From contig CAZJYC010000004.1 of assembly GCA_964550165.1 (NCBI GenBank), forward strand, positions 1 to 64,000: a stretch of 64,000 nucleotides of DNA. Reading direction: 5' to 3'. Each line of letters opens with the position of its first letter. The stretch's first letter is position 1. The translations under genes were made by a program, and so were the position numbers. The notes beneath the pieces were generated by a model, which saw only the letters and a list, made by a program, of their open reading frames with translations, was not told the origin of the DNA and did not search any database. The stretch comes from CAZJYC01 sp964550165. GTDB taxonomy: Bacteria; Acidobacteriota; Aminicenantia; Aminicenantales; Aminicenantaceae. Positions 23,910 through 33,337 of this stretch are shown one piece after another.

Positions 23910-25268
23910 ATGACTGAAAAAGACGGCGGGAAAGACTGGCTGGAAGAGAAAATCAAGGGTCTGAAACCAGAAGAATTGAAAAAGGCTATCAAGGGCTTTC
24001 AAGAGCTCATTCACTCTGAATATGCGGCCTGCCTCAATTCTTGTGTCCATTGCGGCCTCTGCGCCGATTCCTGCCATTATTATTTAAGCAATAAGGAGAC
24101 CCCCTCGCTTCCTGCCTACAAGCTCGGTCTCGTGGCCTCTGTCTTCAAAAGATATTTCAGTTTTAGCGGGAAGAACTTTCCACGCTGGGCAGGAGCCAGA
24201 GAATTCAACCCGGAAACGGTCAGAGAATGGGTGGATACGCTGTTTGGACGATGCACGCTCTGCGGCCGATGTTTTCTCAATTGCTCCATGGGCTTGAACA
24301 TTCCTTATCTCATCCGGGCCGCGAGAAACGCTTTGGTCATTCTGAATCTTGTCCCTCCCGGCCTCGACTCTACCGTTGCCACCGCTCTCGAAAAAGGCAA
24401 CAACATGGGAATTCCTAAGCAAGAATGGATTGAGACGGTCCGCTGGCTGGAAGAAGAGCTTCAGAAGGAGGTCAGAGACCCGGAAGCCAGGCTTCCCATG
24501 GACAAAAGGGGTGAAAAGCTTTTATACACAATCAACCCCAGGGAGCCCATGTTCTTTCCTTTATCCATCGTCGCTGCCGGCAAAATATTTTATGCAGCAA
24601 AGGAGAGCTGGACTCTGTCCAGCGAAAACTACGACCTGACAAACTATGCGTTCTACACCGGGGATGAGAGAAGCGCTGCAATCATTTCCGAGAGGCTCAC
24701 CCAGTCCATGAAAAAATTGGGCTGCCAAACTCTGGTTCTCGGAGAATGTGGTCATGGTTTCATCTCCAACAGGTGGGAGAGCCCGGAGTGGCTGGGGCAA
24801 AAATATGACTTTGAGGTCAAAAGCATTCTCGAGATCGTCGAGGCTTATCTTCGCCAGGGACGGATCGGGCTCGATCCTTCCCTCAATGCTGATCCCGTAA
24901 CTCTCCACGACCCCTGCAACCTCGTCCGGCTGGGAGGAATTGTGGAAGAGCAGAGATATATCCTGAAGCAGGCTGTCAGCCATTTTGCGGAGATGAGCCC
25001 CAACCGGGAAAAAAATTTTTGCTGTGGGGGAGGCGGCGGCCAACTGGCCATGAGCCGCTTCAGGCAGAGACGCCTTGACGCAGGCCGAATAAAGGCGGAG
25101 CAGATAAAAAAAACCGGCGCCAAAACTGTCGCCACTCCCTGCCACAACTGCATCGACCAGCTCATGGAGCTCAACAAGCACTACAAACTTGGAGTGGAGA
25201 TAAAAACAGTCTGCGAAATTGTCGCCAAGGCCCTGGTCCTTGACAAGAACACGAAAGGCTCAGGCTGA
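23910..25268 (+). CDS. DsrK/HdrD-like iron-sulfur protein
   Basis: A 452-residue cytoplasmic redox protein. Two [4Fe-4S] ferredoxin motifs (CVHCGLCADSCHYY and CTLCGRCFLNC) lead into a C-terminal CCG domain: LHDPCNLVR, NFCCGGGGGQLAM and TPCHNCIDQL form the five-Cys CCG signature that holds the special [4Fe-4S] site reducing disulfides or trisulfides. A first CCG-like part is degenerate (LVLGECGHGF). With DsrM- and DsrC-like partners upstream, it most likely reduces the DsrC trisulfide or disulfide. Ends 16 bases from the convergent cysteine desulfurase gene. Confidence 0.88.
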   Translation: MTEKDGGKDWLEEKIKGLKPEELKKAIKGFQELIHSEYAACLNSCVHCGLCADSCHYYLSNKETPSLPAYKLGLVASVFKRYFSFSGKNFPRWAGAREFNPETVREWVDTLFGRCTLCGRCFLNCSMGLNIPYLIRAARNALVILNLVPPGLDSTVATALEKGNNMGIPKQEWIETVRWLEEELQKEVRDPEARLPMDKRGEKLLYTINPREPMFFPLSIVAAGKIFYAAKESWTLSSENYDLTNYAFYTGDERSAAIISERLTQSMKKLGCQTLVLGECGHGFISNRWESPEWLGQKYDFEVKSILEIVEAYLRQGRIGLDPSLNADPVTLHDPCNLVRLGGIVEEQRYILKQAVSHFAEMSPNREKNFCCGGGGGQLAMSRFRQRRLDAGRIKAEQIKKTGAKTVATPCHNCIDQLMELNKHYKLGVEIKTVCEIVAKALVLDKNTKGSG

Positions 25269-25284
25269 ATAACAAGCGCTGACT

Positions 25285-26454
25285 TTATCGATTCCTTCTG
25301 GATTCAGCTATCTCCTTAACAGCCTGGATGGTCAGGTCGATCTCTTCTTCTGTGTTAAAAGGTCCAATCCCAAAACGGACTGCTCCGTGGATCTTATCCG
25401 TTCCGAGCTGTTCATGGACACGGGGAGCGCAATGAAGGCCGGTCCGGCAGGCGATATTGTAATCCACATCGAGGATTGTTCCAGTGTTGATGGCTTCCAG
25501 ACCGTTGACGTTGAGAAGAAATACGCTGATATGGTCCGTCAGATCATCCTGGCAATAGAGTGTGACTCCCTCGACATCCTTCAGACCGTCGCGGAGCCTT
25601 GTCGTGAGCTTCATCTCCTGCTCATGGATGGCGCTCAATCCTTTCTTTTTGACCCAGTTCAGGCCTGCATAAAGCCCGGCCACCCCTAGAACATTCAGCG
25701 TCCCGTACTCGAGCCGGTAAGGATATTCCTCCAGATGCGTCCGGACAGCGGACCTGACCCCGGTGCCCCCGGCGCGGGTATGGCGGATTTCAATCCCTTC
25801 CCTGACATACAGGCCCCCGATCCCGGTAGGGCCAAGCAGGGATTTATGGCCGGTGAAAGCCACCAGATCCACGTTCTGGTCTTTGATGTCGATCGGGATT
25901 TTGCCGGCGGATTGGGAGACGTCGACGGCAAAAGGGATGCCCCTTTCTCGGCAGTGCCTTCCGATTTCTTTTATGGGCTGAACCGTGCCGATAACGTTGG
26001 AGGCATGATTGACGATAACGAGTTTTGTGTTCTTCTTGAATTTCTTCGGGAAATCATCAGGATCGACGAACCCTTTTTCATCAAACGGGATGTAATCGAC
26101 TGCGACCCCCGTATAACTGTAGAGATGATAAAGGGGCCTCAGCACGGAATTGTGCTCCAGGGTCGTCGTAATGGCGTGGTCGCCTTCCTTGAGCATGCCG
26201 AAGATGATAAGATTCAAGGCATCGGTCGAATTATAGGAAAAGCATAGCCTGTTCGCGTCTTTTCCGTTAAAAAACTCCGTCAATTCTTTTCGTGTTTTTT
26301 CAACCAGTTCTCCTGTTTCCATACAGAGATCATAGCCCGAACGGCCAGGATTGACTCCAAAATTGCGGTAGAAATGATTCATGAACGTATAGACTTCATC
26401 GGGTTTGGGAAAAGATGTGGCTCCGTTATCCAGAAATATGAGTTTACGCACCAA
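25285..26454 (-). CDS. Cysteine desulfurase-like class V aminotransferase
   Basis: A 389-residue PLP enzyme. FLDNGATSFPKP opens the fold, the PLP lysine is in TGHKSLLGP, and the C-terminal catalytic Cys sits in CRTGLHCAPRVH. These are marks of SufS/CsdA-type (TIGR01977) cysteine desulfurases, which release sulfur from cysteine as a persulfide. It converges on dsrK with a 16-base gap, so it may feed sulfur to the DsrC relay next door. That functional link is inference. No scaffold or SufE-like gene is adjacent. Confidence 0.88.
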   Translation of the reverse strand: MVRKLIFLDNGATSFPKPDEVYTFMNHFYRNFGVNPGRSGYDLCMETGELVEKTRKELTEFFNGKDANRLCFSYNSTDALNLIIFGMLKEGDHAITTTLEHNSVLRPLYHLYSYTGVAVDYIPFDEKGFVDPDDFPKKFKKNTKLVIVNHASNVIGTVQPIKEIGRHCRERGIPFAVDVSQSAGKIPIDIKDQNVDLVAFTGHKSLLGPTGIGGLYVREGIEIRHTRAGGTGVRSAVRTHLEEYPYRLEYGTLNVLGVAGLYAGLNWVKKKGLSAIHEQEMKLTTRLRDGLKDVEGVTLYCQDDLTDHISVFLLNVNGLEAINTGTILDVDYNIACRTGLHCAPRVHEQLGTDKIHGAVRFGIGPFNTEEEIDLTIQAVKEIAESRRNR

Positions 26455-26567
26455 ATGGACTCATAAAAACCTCTTCACCGCCCAGTGGAGGCCTCGGAAA
26501 AAAGATATGGTCTCGAGATTAAACTATATATTTATTTTTTCGACAGAAATCAACGATTTTTTATAAA

Positions 26568-26596
26568 TTGACAGAATTACGGACTTGGAATAGAAT
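26568..26596 (+). promoter_or_regulatory. Promoter of the D-aminoacylase gene
   Basis: Perfect TTGACA (26568-26573), 17-base spacer, TAGAAT (26591-26596). Transcription should begin near 26603, only six bases before the ATG at 26609, leaving no room for a ribosome site. Confidence 0.75.
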
Positions 26597-26608
26597 TATT
26601 ACCTCTTC

Positions 26609-28249
26609 ATGCAACCCATGGGACTTAAGGGTATACAATCAAGAAAAAGCCTTCAAACAGTCCTCCTGTTATTCTTATCAGGATCCACAGCCATCTTCTT
26701 CCTCCTCGGCTGCGCATCAACGAAAAAGCCCTATGACCTGGTTATAAAAAATGGCTTTGTCATCGATGGATCAGGCAATCCCTGGTTTCTCGCTGACCTC
26801 GGCATAAGGAACAAGAAAATAGTCAAGATTGGCTTTCTGAACGAAAGCCGGGCCAAACAAACGGTCGACGCTCAAAATCTATTCGTCTGTCCTGGATTCA
26901 TCGACATCCACACTCATTGCGACCGAGGAATTATCGATGTTCCTACGGTCGACAACTACGTCCATCAAGGCGCGACAAGCGTTATCGGCGGCAACTGCGG
27001 AAGCCATCCTTTCCCCTTGAAGGAACTCTTCGCAAAAATCCAGGAGAAAGGGATCTCGATTAACTTTGGCTGCCTTATCGGCCACAACACAATTCGAAGG
27101 GAAGTCATGGGATTCAAAATGAGCGCTCCGACAGAAGAAGAGACAGAAAGGATGAAGAGCCTGATCGATGAAGAGATGAAGGCCGGAGCTCTGGGATTTT
27201 CTACAGGATTAGCCTATCTTCCAGGAACTTATGCCAAAACAGAAGAACTCATCCAGCTTGCCTCTCCCGTCGCCCGCTACAAAGGTATCTATGCCTCCCA
27301 TATCAGAGATCAGGGCCTTCGCATCACAGAAGCCATCGAAGAAGCCATCGCTGTCGGCGAAAACAACACTATCCCTGTCCAGATATCTCACATCAAACTG
27401 GCCGATGATGCTGTCTGGTTTCAGCCGGAAAGAATTATCAAACCGGTCGAGGAAGCCCGTCAGAGGGGCGTTGAGGTCACCCTCGACCAGTATCCCTATA
27501 CAGCCACAAGCTCCGGATTTACCAGCAGCTTCCCTTCTTGGGCTTTCGAAGGAGGTAAAGAAAAATTTCTGGAAAGAATCAAAGATCAAAAATCCTATGA
27601 AAAAATAAAGGCTCACATCATAAAACGCAGATTGACGTCAACAAAAGGAATCGACAGGCTGGAAACCATCTTTATCGCAAGCTGTCAGGAATTTCCTGAA
27701 TATGAAGGGAAAAACCTGCGGGAGATTCTTGAGGCTCAAGGGAAAAAACCGACAGTCGATAACGCAGCAGATTTCATTATCGATATCGAGAAAAACGGAG
27801 GAGCTTCAGGAGTTTTTTTCCAGATGGACGAGAAGGATGTGGAGAGTCTGATGCGCCTTTCCTACACGATGCACGCTTCCGACGGCGCAGTTGAAGTCAT
27901 CGGGCGTGGCGTCCCTCATCCAAGAAATTATGGAACCTTTCCCAGAGTCATTGCCCGTTATGTCAGAGAAAAAAGAGTCATTGCATTGGAAGAGGCCATC
28001 CGGAAAATGACCTCTTTGCCCGCCCAAACCTTGAGGCTTCATAAAAGGGGCATGATCCGAGAAGGGAATTATGCCGATCTTACAATCTTTGACTGGAACA
28101 CATTTGAGGATATGGCGACTTTCTCTGACCCTCACCAATACAGCCGAGGTCTGATGTACGTCCTTGTGAACGGCGAGCTTGTTGTGAACAAGGGAAAGCA
28201 TACGGCTCGGCTGCCAGGAATGATTCTCTATGGGAAAGGGAAGAAATGA
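26609..28249 (+). CDS. N-acyl-D-amino-acid deacylase-like lipoprotein
   Basis: A 546-residue amidohydrolase. A signal with lipobox FFLLGC predicts a lipid-anchored exported enzyme. The metal site HTHCDRG in PGFIDIHTHCDRG, the carboxylated-Lys/Cys region GGNCGSHP, KFxHIRDQG-like YASHIRDQG, and QISHIKLAD fit the D-aminoacylase group. It would remove acyl groups from N-acyl-D-amino acids, perhaps from cell-wall debris. An internal ATG at 26618 is an alternative start. Next gene (cupin) follows by nine bases. Exact substrate unknown. Confidence 0.88.
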   Translation: MQPMGLKGIQSRKSLQTVLLLFLSGSTAIFFLLGCASTKKPYDLVIKNGFVIDGSGNPWFLADLGIRNKKIVKIGFLNESRAKQTVDAQNLFVCPGFIDIHTHCDRGIIDVPTVDNYVHQGATSVIGGNCGSHPFPLKELFAKIQEKGISINFGCLIGHNTIRREVMGFKMSAPTEEETERMKSLIDEEMKAGALGFSTGLAYLPGTYAKTEELIQLASPVARYKGIYASHIRDQGLRITEAIEEAIAVGENNTIPVQISHIKLADDAVWFQPERIIKPVEEARQRGVEVTLDQYPYTATSSGFTSSFPSWAFEGGKEKFLERIKDQKSYEKIKAHIIKRRLTSTKGIDRLETIFIASCQEFPEYEGKNLREILEAQGKKPTVDNAADFIIDIEKNGGASGVFFQMDEKDVESLMRLSYTMHASDGAVEVIGRGVPHPRNYGTFPRVIARYVREKRVIALEEAIRKMTSLPAQTLRLHKRGMIREGNYADLTIFDWNTFEDMATFSDPHQYSRGLMYVLVNGELVVNKGKHTARLPGMILYGKGKK

Positions 28250-28258
28250 GGTTGAAAA

Positions 28259-28618
28259 ATGATTATCAAAAAAAATGAGGAAATCCCCGAGGCGCTCATG
28301 GAGGACGAAGATGTCAAGAAAGTGGTGAGGAAAATCCTTATCGGACCTGACGATGGTTCGAACAATATCATTATGAGATATTTCAAAGTCCTTCCAGAAG
28401 GAAACACACCTTTTCACAGCCATGCTCACGAGCATGTGATCAAAATAGAGAAAGGAAGAGGAATCGTCGTTTGGGGAGGAGGAGAGGAAACGATTGTTTC
28501 TGAGGGACAGAGCCTTTTCATCCAAGCCAACGAAAAACATCAATTTAAAAATCCCTTTGCCAAACCTTTTGAATTTTTGTGTATCATCATCAATCCTGAA
28601 CAAATTGAGTCAAGATAG
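28259..28618 (+). CDS. Small cupin protein
   Basis: A 119-residue single-domain cupin. TPFHSHAHEHVIKIEKGRG contains the metal-binding His/Glu set of motif 1, and ANEKHQFKNP gives the motif 2 His. Such proteins bind Fe, Zn, Mn or Ni and act as oxygenases, isomerases or sensors. It is cotranscribed with the D-aminoacylase-like gene (9-base gap) and precedes the cyclase-fold gene by 27 bases. No specific function can be given. Confidence 0.85.
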   Translation: MIIKKNEEIPEALMEDEDVKKVVRKILIGPDDGSNNIIMRYFKVLPEGNTPFHSHAHEHVIKIEKGRGIVVWGGGEETIVSEGQSLFIQANEKHQFKNPFAKPFEFLCIIINPEQIESR

Positions 28619-28645
28619 AATAAAAGAGCGACAACAGAACTCTCG

Positions 28646-29629
28646 ATGAAATTCAACTTAAACAGCGCGATCGAGTTTCTTCTTGCCAGAGGAAACCTTC
28701 CTATCCTTTACTGGTTGAAAAAAGATATTCTTGAAGTCCCGGCGGATAGGGAGCTTAAGAACCTGCAAAAATTTGCTTCCAGGATCAGAATTCTGAAAGG
28801 CCAGAAAAATAACGGCGGCTGGTGCAAAAAAAAATATGAAGGTCATCCTCGCTGGGAAAAAACATATTACATTGTAGAGACATTAAAAAACCTCTTCAAA
28901 CTTTATAACTATGGTTGCAGCCTCGAGGAGGAGGAAATTCAAAAGGCGGTCGACTTCCTCTTCTCCACTCAATCTAAAGAGGGAGACTTTCGTGGCGCGT
29001 ATCTCAACGAATACTCCCCCACCTATCATGCTTTGACTCTTGAAATACTCTGTCTCTATGGTCTCGATAAAGACAAAAGGACTCAGAAAGGATTCCGCTG
29101 GATTCTCAGAAACAGGCAGGAGGATGGTGGCTGGGTCATCCCGTACCGGACTATAGAGCACGAACAGCTAAAAAATCGGTACAATTTTAGAGCACAGCTC
29201 AAGCTTGAACCTATCAAAACTGATCGATCTCGCCCCTTTTCCCATCTTGTCACAGGCATGGTCCTCCGTGCCCTTGCTGGTTCTTCAACCTGGAAGAAGG
29301 GCAAAGAGGCCTGGAAAGCAGGCGAATTGGTGCTGAGCCGCTTTTTCAAGGAGGACGGATACGACGACAGACGTCTCTCCTCCTGCTGGGAAGAAATCAC
29401 CTATCCTTTCTGGGCGACCGATATTCTGAGCAGCCTCGATTCCCTTTCCAAAATTGGCTTTCCAGCAGAGGATGAAAGAATCCAGAGGGGCTTGGAATGG
29501 CTGATGAAAAAGCAAATCCGTCAAGGCTACTGGGAATCAGGGAACAAAAAGTCAACCTTAGAAGACCATCTCTGGGTGACCTTCGCGGTTTTAAGAGTAC
29601 TCAAGAGATTCGGACTGTTTGACGTATAA
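28646..29629 (+). CDS. Terpenoid-cyclase/prenyltransferase-fold (alpha-alpha barrel) protein
   Basis: A 327-residue protein with repeated helical hairpins of the squalene-hopene cyclase/prenyltransferase type: AVDFLFSTQSKEGDFRG, FRWILRNRQEDGGWV and LEWLMKKQIRQGYWES each resemble QW-like repeats. No signal peptide, and the DXDD active-site motif of cyclases is missing, so it is not a functional squalene cyclase. It may be a carbohydrate- or lipid-binding/processing relative. It is the third gene behind the D-aminoacylase-like lipoprotein. Confidence 0.7.
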   Translation: MKFNLNSAIEFLLARGNLPILYWLKKDILEVPADRELKNLQKFASRIRILKGQKNNGGWCKKKYEGHPRWEKTYYIVETLKNLFKLYNYGCSLEEEEIQKAVDFLFSTQSKEGDFRGAYLNEYSPTYHALTLEILCLYGLDKDKRTQKGFRWILRNRQEDGGWVIPYRTIEHEQLKNRYNFRAQLKLEPIKTDRSRPFSHLVTGMVLRALAGSSTWKKGKEAWKAGELVLSRFFKEDGYDDRRLSSCWEEITYPFWATDILSSLDSLSKIGFPAEDERIQRGLEWLMKKQIRQGYWESGNKKSTLEDHLWVTFAVLRVLKRFGLFDV

Positions 29630-29645
29630 CCAGAGAAACGCGCTC

Positions 29646-29996
29646 TCAATGGGTGTGCTCAACGGAGCGTTTTTCCAAATCCTTGAGGACGTTAATCAGA
29701 CGAGCTGTTAAAAGAGAAAATCCCTGATTGATCCTTGTCCTTTGCTCGGAGTTTTCATGGCGGAGAAGCGTATTGGTAAAATAACTGCTTCCCGAAAAGC
29801 AGTTTCTAATATTCCTGACGAGTTTTTTGAGCGAGTCTAAATCGAATTCTTCTTTCAGGATGATATTCTTTGACTCCAGATGAAAATGCAGAAAAACATT
29901 CGCCCATTCTGAGTTATCTCCGTCCTTGAGCAGCACGGCAATCTCACTCAGGAGAAGAGCAAGCTCTTCAACTCGCCATTTTTCAACTTTTTGCAT
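29646..29996 (-). CDS. Small helical protein of unknown function
   Basis: A 116-residue, mostly helical, charged protein with no signal or membrane segment and no family I recognise. VEELALLLSEIAVLLKDGDNSEWANVF looks like a helix pair used in DUF6966-like proteins, only a hint. It is convergent with the cyclase-fold gene (16-base gap). The 220 bases upstream hold an orphan end of the dispersed repeat (about 30084-30110) and the folK promoter. Confidence 0.55.
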   Translation of the reverse strand: MQKVEKWRVEELALLLSEIAVLLKDGDNSEWANVFLHFHLESKNIILKEEFDLDSLKKLVRNIRNCFSGSSYFTNTLLRHENSEQRTRINQGFSLLTARLINVLKDLEKRSVEHTH

Positions 29997-30131
29997 AGTT
30001 TGTATATGATGCCAAAGTTTCCAGAAAAAATCGAGGAATTTTTAAAGTCAGCATTTCAATTCCTTGATTTGAAGAGATTCATCGAGCAATCTTTTATCAT
30101 AAAATTGAAATTTCTAACAAAAAATGATTTC

Positions 30132-30159
30132 TTGAAACAATAAAAACGGGTAATATAAT
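30132..30159 (+). promoter_or_regulatory. folK promoter
   Basis: TTGAAA (30132-30137), 16-base spacer, perfect TATAAT (30154-30159). Leader of about 50 bases to the folK ATG. Confidence 0.65.
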
Positions 30160-30216
30160 GAATGCGCTTTATTTCAGATTTTTGTTTTATTTTCTATCCT
30201 AGCGGATCATTATTCC

Positions 30217-30693
30217 ATGAGATACTTCTTGAGCTTAGGCAGCAACATCGGAGACAGGGCGAAAAATCTGGCCCAAACGCTCTTCCTTCTTGAACAAGCG
30301 GGAGTTAAAATCCTTAAAAAATCATCCCTTTATGAGACCCAACCGGTCGATCTTAATTCAGAATTTTGGTTCTATAACCAGGTTGTGGAGGTCGAAGCAG
30401 ACACTTCTCCTGAAGCATTCTTAACTCTGATAAAAAAAATCGAAAAAAAGATGGGAAGAAAAGCTAAGGCCAGAAAGGAACCTCGAATTATAGACGTTGA
30501 CATCCTTCTTGCAGAAAGAACTGTCATTCAGACACATGACCTGGAGATTCCCCATCCCAGGATGGAAAAAAGGAATTTTGTCCTCACTGCTTTCAAGGAG
30601 ATCTCTCCTGGCACCGTCCATCCTGTTCTCGGAAAAAGCATAGAAGACCTTTGTAAGGAATCAAAGGACCGTTCGGTTGTCATCCACTTGTAA
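30217..30693 (+). CDS. folK: HPPK, 2-amino-4-hydroxy-6-hydroxymethyldihydropteridine pyrophosphokinase
   Basis: A 158-residue HPPK, which transfers pyrophosphate from ATP to the pterin alcohol in folate synthesis. LGSNIGDR, SSLYETQPVD, EPRIIDVDILL and LEIPHPRMEKRNFVL are the family signatures; the Asp pair in DVDILL binds magnesium. Normal length. It stands alone with its own promoter, not in a fol cluster. A dispersed repeat (copy C) follows its stop by 60 bases. Confidence 0.96.
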   Translation: MRYFLSLGSNIGDRAKNLAQTLFLLEQAGVKILKKSSLYETQPVDLNSEFWFYNQVVEVEADTSPEAFLTLIKKIEKKMGRKAKARKEPRIIDVDILLAERTVIQTHDLEIPHPRMEKRNFVLTAFKEISPGTVHPVLGKSIEDLCKESKDRSVVIHL

Positions 30694-30752
30694 AAATCAA
30701 AGAGTTGCCCGGTAAATGTCCCAATATCAAGTAAAAGCAATCGACTCTCTTC

Positions 30753-30994
30753 TATTTTGTGTGTCTTATCTGAAAGTCTTCTCAAAATGGCCTCGCTCCC
30801 CTTCAGGTTTTTAACGCCGTTCCCTCGCAGCCCTTCTCGGCGGCTGCGGAACTCGCTTCGCTCAGACATCCTCGCCGCCCGACTCCGTCGGGTTCCCTCG
30901 AAGGGCAGCTCGGGAAGGCTAAACCTTCAATGGTCGCTTCGGCCATCTCTGAGAAGCTCTTTTGTTATCTGCATCTCCACCACCACACAAAATA
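30753..30994 (+). repeat. Dispersed inverted-repeat element, copy C (242 bp)
   Basis: The most complete short-form copy. Perfect 11-bp outer inverted termini TATTTTGTGTG (30753-30763) and CACACAAAATA (30984-30994) enclose inner arms near AAATGGCC and GGCCATCTC. The interior shares the family core (GCCTCGCTCCCCTTC, TTTTTAACGCC, TTCTCGGCGGCTGCG, CCGCCCGACTCCGTCGGGTTC). It fills most of the folK-TonB receptor gap. No transposase gene is present. Confidence 0.75.
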
Positions 30995-31054
30995 AAAAAG
31001 AATCGAGCAAATTTATCTTTACAGCCAAAAACATTTCGTGTAATAAATTCTAAT

Positions 31055-33256
31055 ATGAGAAAAGCCGCATTTATATTTTTAATCGTTATCTTTTGTGTCA
31101 TTAAAGCCTATGCCGTTGAAATCAAGGGAGAAGTTCTGAATCTCGAAGCAAAACCTGTTTCTGGAGCAGTCATTCTTCATCGTCCTAGCGGAAACAAAGC
31201 GACTTCCGATGAACAGGGGCAATTCAGTCTGATTGTGCCAGACGAGAGAAGAATCAAGCTTGAAGTCCTTCATCCAGACTACATAGAACAGGAAATTTCT
31301 CTCTCCGCCAAAGACCTCCAGAGAAAGGTTATTGTCAGACTCATTCCTTACATTGTCCAGAGAGAAGAAATTGTCGTCACGGCCTTGAGGTATCCCGAAT
31401 CGTCTTCAAGCGTCCCTGCCGCTGAAACAGTTGTTCTCAAGGAAATCCTGGAAGAGACAATGGTTGCCAACATCACCGAAGGGCTATCCAAACTGCCGGG
31501 AGTCTACAGTATCGGCTCAGGGGGATTTTCTGTTGTTCCCAACATTCGCGGACTGGCCAGAAGAAGAGTGCTGATTCTGATCGACAATGCGCGGATAACC
31601 AGCGACAGGCGAACAGGTCCAAGCGCTTCCTTTATCGAGCCCGGGGATATCGAAAAGATCGAGGTTCTGAGAAGTCCATCCTCAGTTTTTTACGGCTCGG
31701 ATGCCATCGGCGGTGTCATCCATATTTTAACCAAAAAGCCGGCCGTCGACGGAAGATTTAGGGGAAATCTCAATCTCAAGTATGGAACAATCAACCATGA
31801 AAAGGGACTGGGCCTCTCGCTCGAAGGGAGCCATAAGCAAACAGGTTTTTATCTATCATTCCAGGGAGATGACGCTGGGAATTACTCGTCTCCTAACGGT
31901 GAAATCCTTCAATCCCAATTCAGCCAGGGCAGTCTCTTTGGCAAAATCTCTCATGTCACGGAAAAAAGGGAGGTTCATCTCAGCTTTCTCGGCTCGAGAG
32001 GGTATGACATCGGAAAGACAAGCTCAGACAGTGCCAGCAAACCGACCTGGTATCCTGAAGAAAACCAGAATCTTTTCCAGGTTCACTGGCTCGAAAAAGG
32101 GGTTGCCGGAGACAGAGAGTTAGCCGCGCATGCCTTTTGCAACCCCAACTTTCTGGAAACCAAAAGAGAAACGTTCGAGCCTTACCATACCGAGCAATCA
32201 AAGACACGGAGCACGGACTACGGATTCCATCTTTCCTACCAGAAGAAGGCAGCAAATCATCTCCGTTTATCAGGGGGGACTGATTTTTACGGAAGGACCG
32301 CAGTCAAAGCTTATAATGCCTACAAAACCTATGACTCAGATTTTGATTCTTCGGGGAACCTGGTCGAGGCTATTGAAGAATGGCCTTTTACAGAAGGAGA
32401 CAGGAAAGACCTTGGCTTTTTCCTCTCTGCGGATTACTCAGGAGTAGAAAATCTCGATCTCGTGGCCGGCCTTCGCTGGGATTTTCTCTGGATGAAGGCT
32501 CTGCCTGAAGACACTCCGCCCGGCGAAAAAAGAAATTACAGCACCTGGACGGGATTTCTGGGGTGCTCTTTTCGGCTGACTGAGGAGATTATTGCCTTTG
32601 CCAATCTTTCCAGGGCCTACCGAGCGGCCAGCCTGAGCGAATTGTTCTATACTGGCATAACAGGCCGGGGATTCATATACGGCCAACCCACCTTGAATCC
32701 GGAAACAAGCTTCAATCTTGATGCTGGACTAAAATTGATCTCCAGGCGCTTTTTTGCCGGCATTTATGCCTTTTATTACATCATCGATGATCTGATAGAG
32801 CGGTTTACTATTACGGATGACATATACATTTACGGGAATATCGACAGAGGACAAATCAGCGGCTTCGAGCTGGAAATGGAATATTATCCTATTCCAGGCT
32901 GGAAAATTTTCGGGAACATTTTCTCTTTCAAAGGAAAAAGCAAGGAGACAAATGACCCGCTCTATGATATACCCGCTGCTCGCCTCTACACGGGGACACG
33001 TTTTTGGATAAGCCGTTTCTCCGCGGAAATCAATGCAACTCTCCAGTGCCGCAAAAAAAACCCTGGACCAGACGAAATTGAAATTCCCGGCTTTGGCGTG
33101 GTCAATTTCAAATCCAATTATTTTATCAATTCAAACTTGAAATTTTACATTATCATTTCCAATCTCCTGAATAAAGCCTATCAAGCAAGGCCTGATCGCC
33201 GCAGCGTTGAAGAGCCCGGAAGGAACTTTCTTTTTGGCCTGAGCTATTCTTTTTAA
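31055..33256 (+). CDS. TonB-dependent outer-membrane receptor
   Basis: A 733-residue receptor. I chose ATG 31055 because it starts a good signal peptide (MRKAAFIFLIVIFCVIKAYA); the longer frame from 30962 reads into repeat copy C. After the signal comes a carboxypeptidase-regulatory-like domain (about 22-105, EIKGEVLNLEAKPVSGA), then a plug (EEIVVTALRYPESSS, NIRGLARRRVLILIDN, IEKIEVLRSPSSVFYGSDAIGG) and a 22-strand barrel ending in SYSF. The N-terminal domain is common in receptors for glycans or siderophores. Ligand unknown. The ribosome site is poor. Confidence 0.92.
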   Translation: MRKAAFIFLIVIFCVIKAYAVEIKGEVLNLEAKPVSGAVILHRPSGNKATSDEQGQFSLIVPDERRIKLEVLHPDYIEQEISLSAKDLQRKVIVRLIPYIVQREEIVVTALRYPESSSSVPAAETVVLKEILEETMVANITEGLSKLPGVYSIGSGGFSVVPNIRGLARRRVLILIDNARITSDRRTGPSASFIEPGDIEKIEVLRSPSSVFYGSDAIGGVIHILTKKPAVDGRFRGNLNLKYGTINHEKGLGLSLEGSHKQTGFYLSFQGDDAGNYSSPNGEILQSQFSQGSLFGKISHVTEKREVHLSFLGSRGYDIGKTSSDSASKPTWYPEENQNLFQVHWLEKGVAGDRELAAHAFCNPNFLETKRETFEPYHTEQSKTRSTDYGFHLSYQKKAANHLRLSGGTDFYGRTAVKAYNAYKTYDSDFDSSGNLVEAIEEWPFTEGDRKDLGFFLSADYSGVENLDLVAGLRWDFLWMKALPEDTPPGEKRNYSTWTGFLGCSFRLTEEIIAFANLSRAYRAASLSELFYTGITGRGFIYGQPTLNPETSFNLDAGLKLISRRFFAGIYAFYYIIDDLIERFTITDDIYIYGNIDRGQISGFELEMEYYPIPGWKIFGNIFSFKGKSKETNDPLYDIPAARLYTGTRFWISRFSAEINATLQCRKKNPGPDEIEIPGFGVVNFKSNYFINSNLKFYIIISNLLNKAYQARPDRRSVEEPGRNFLFGLSYSF

Positions 33257-33337
33257 AAATTGTATGAGGCTGAAATCGAAAGCATCTCTCTCAAATTCCG
33301 TTCAATACGAATTATGATTCAAGCGAGGAGGCCTGCT

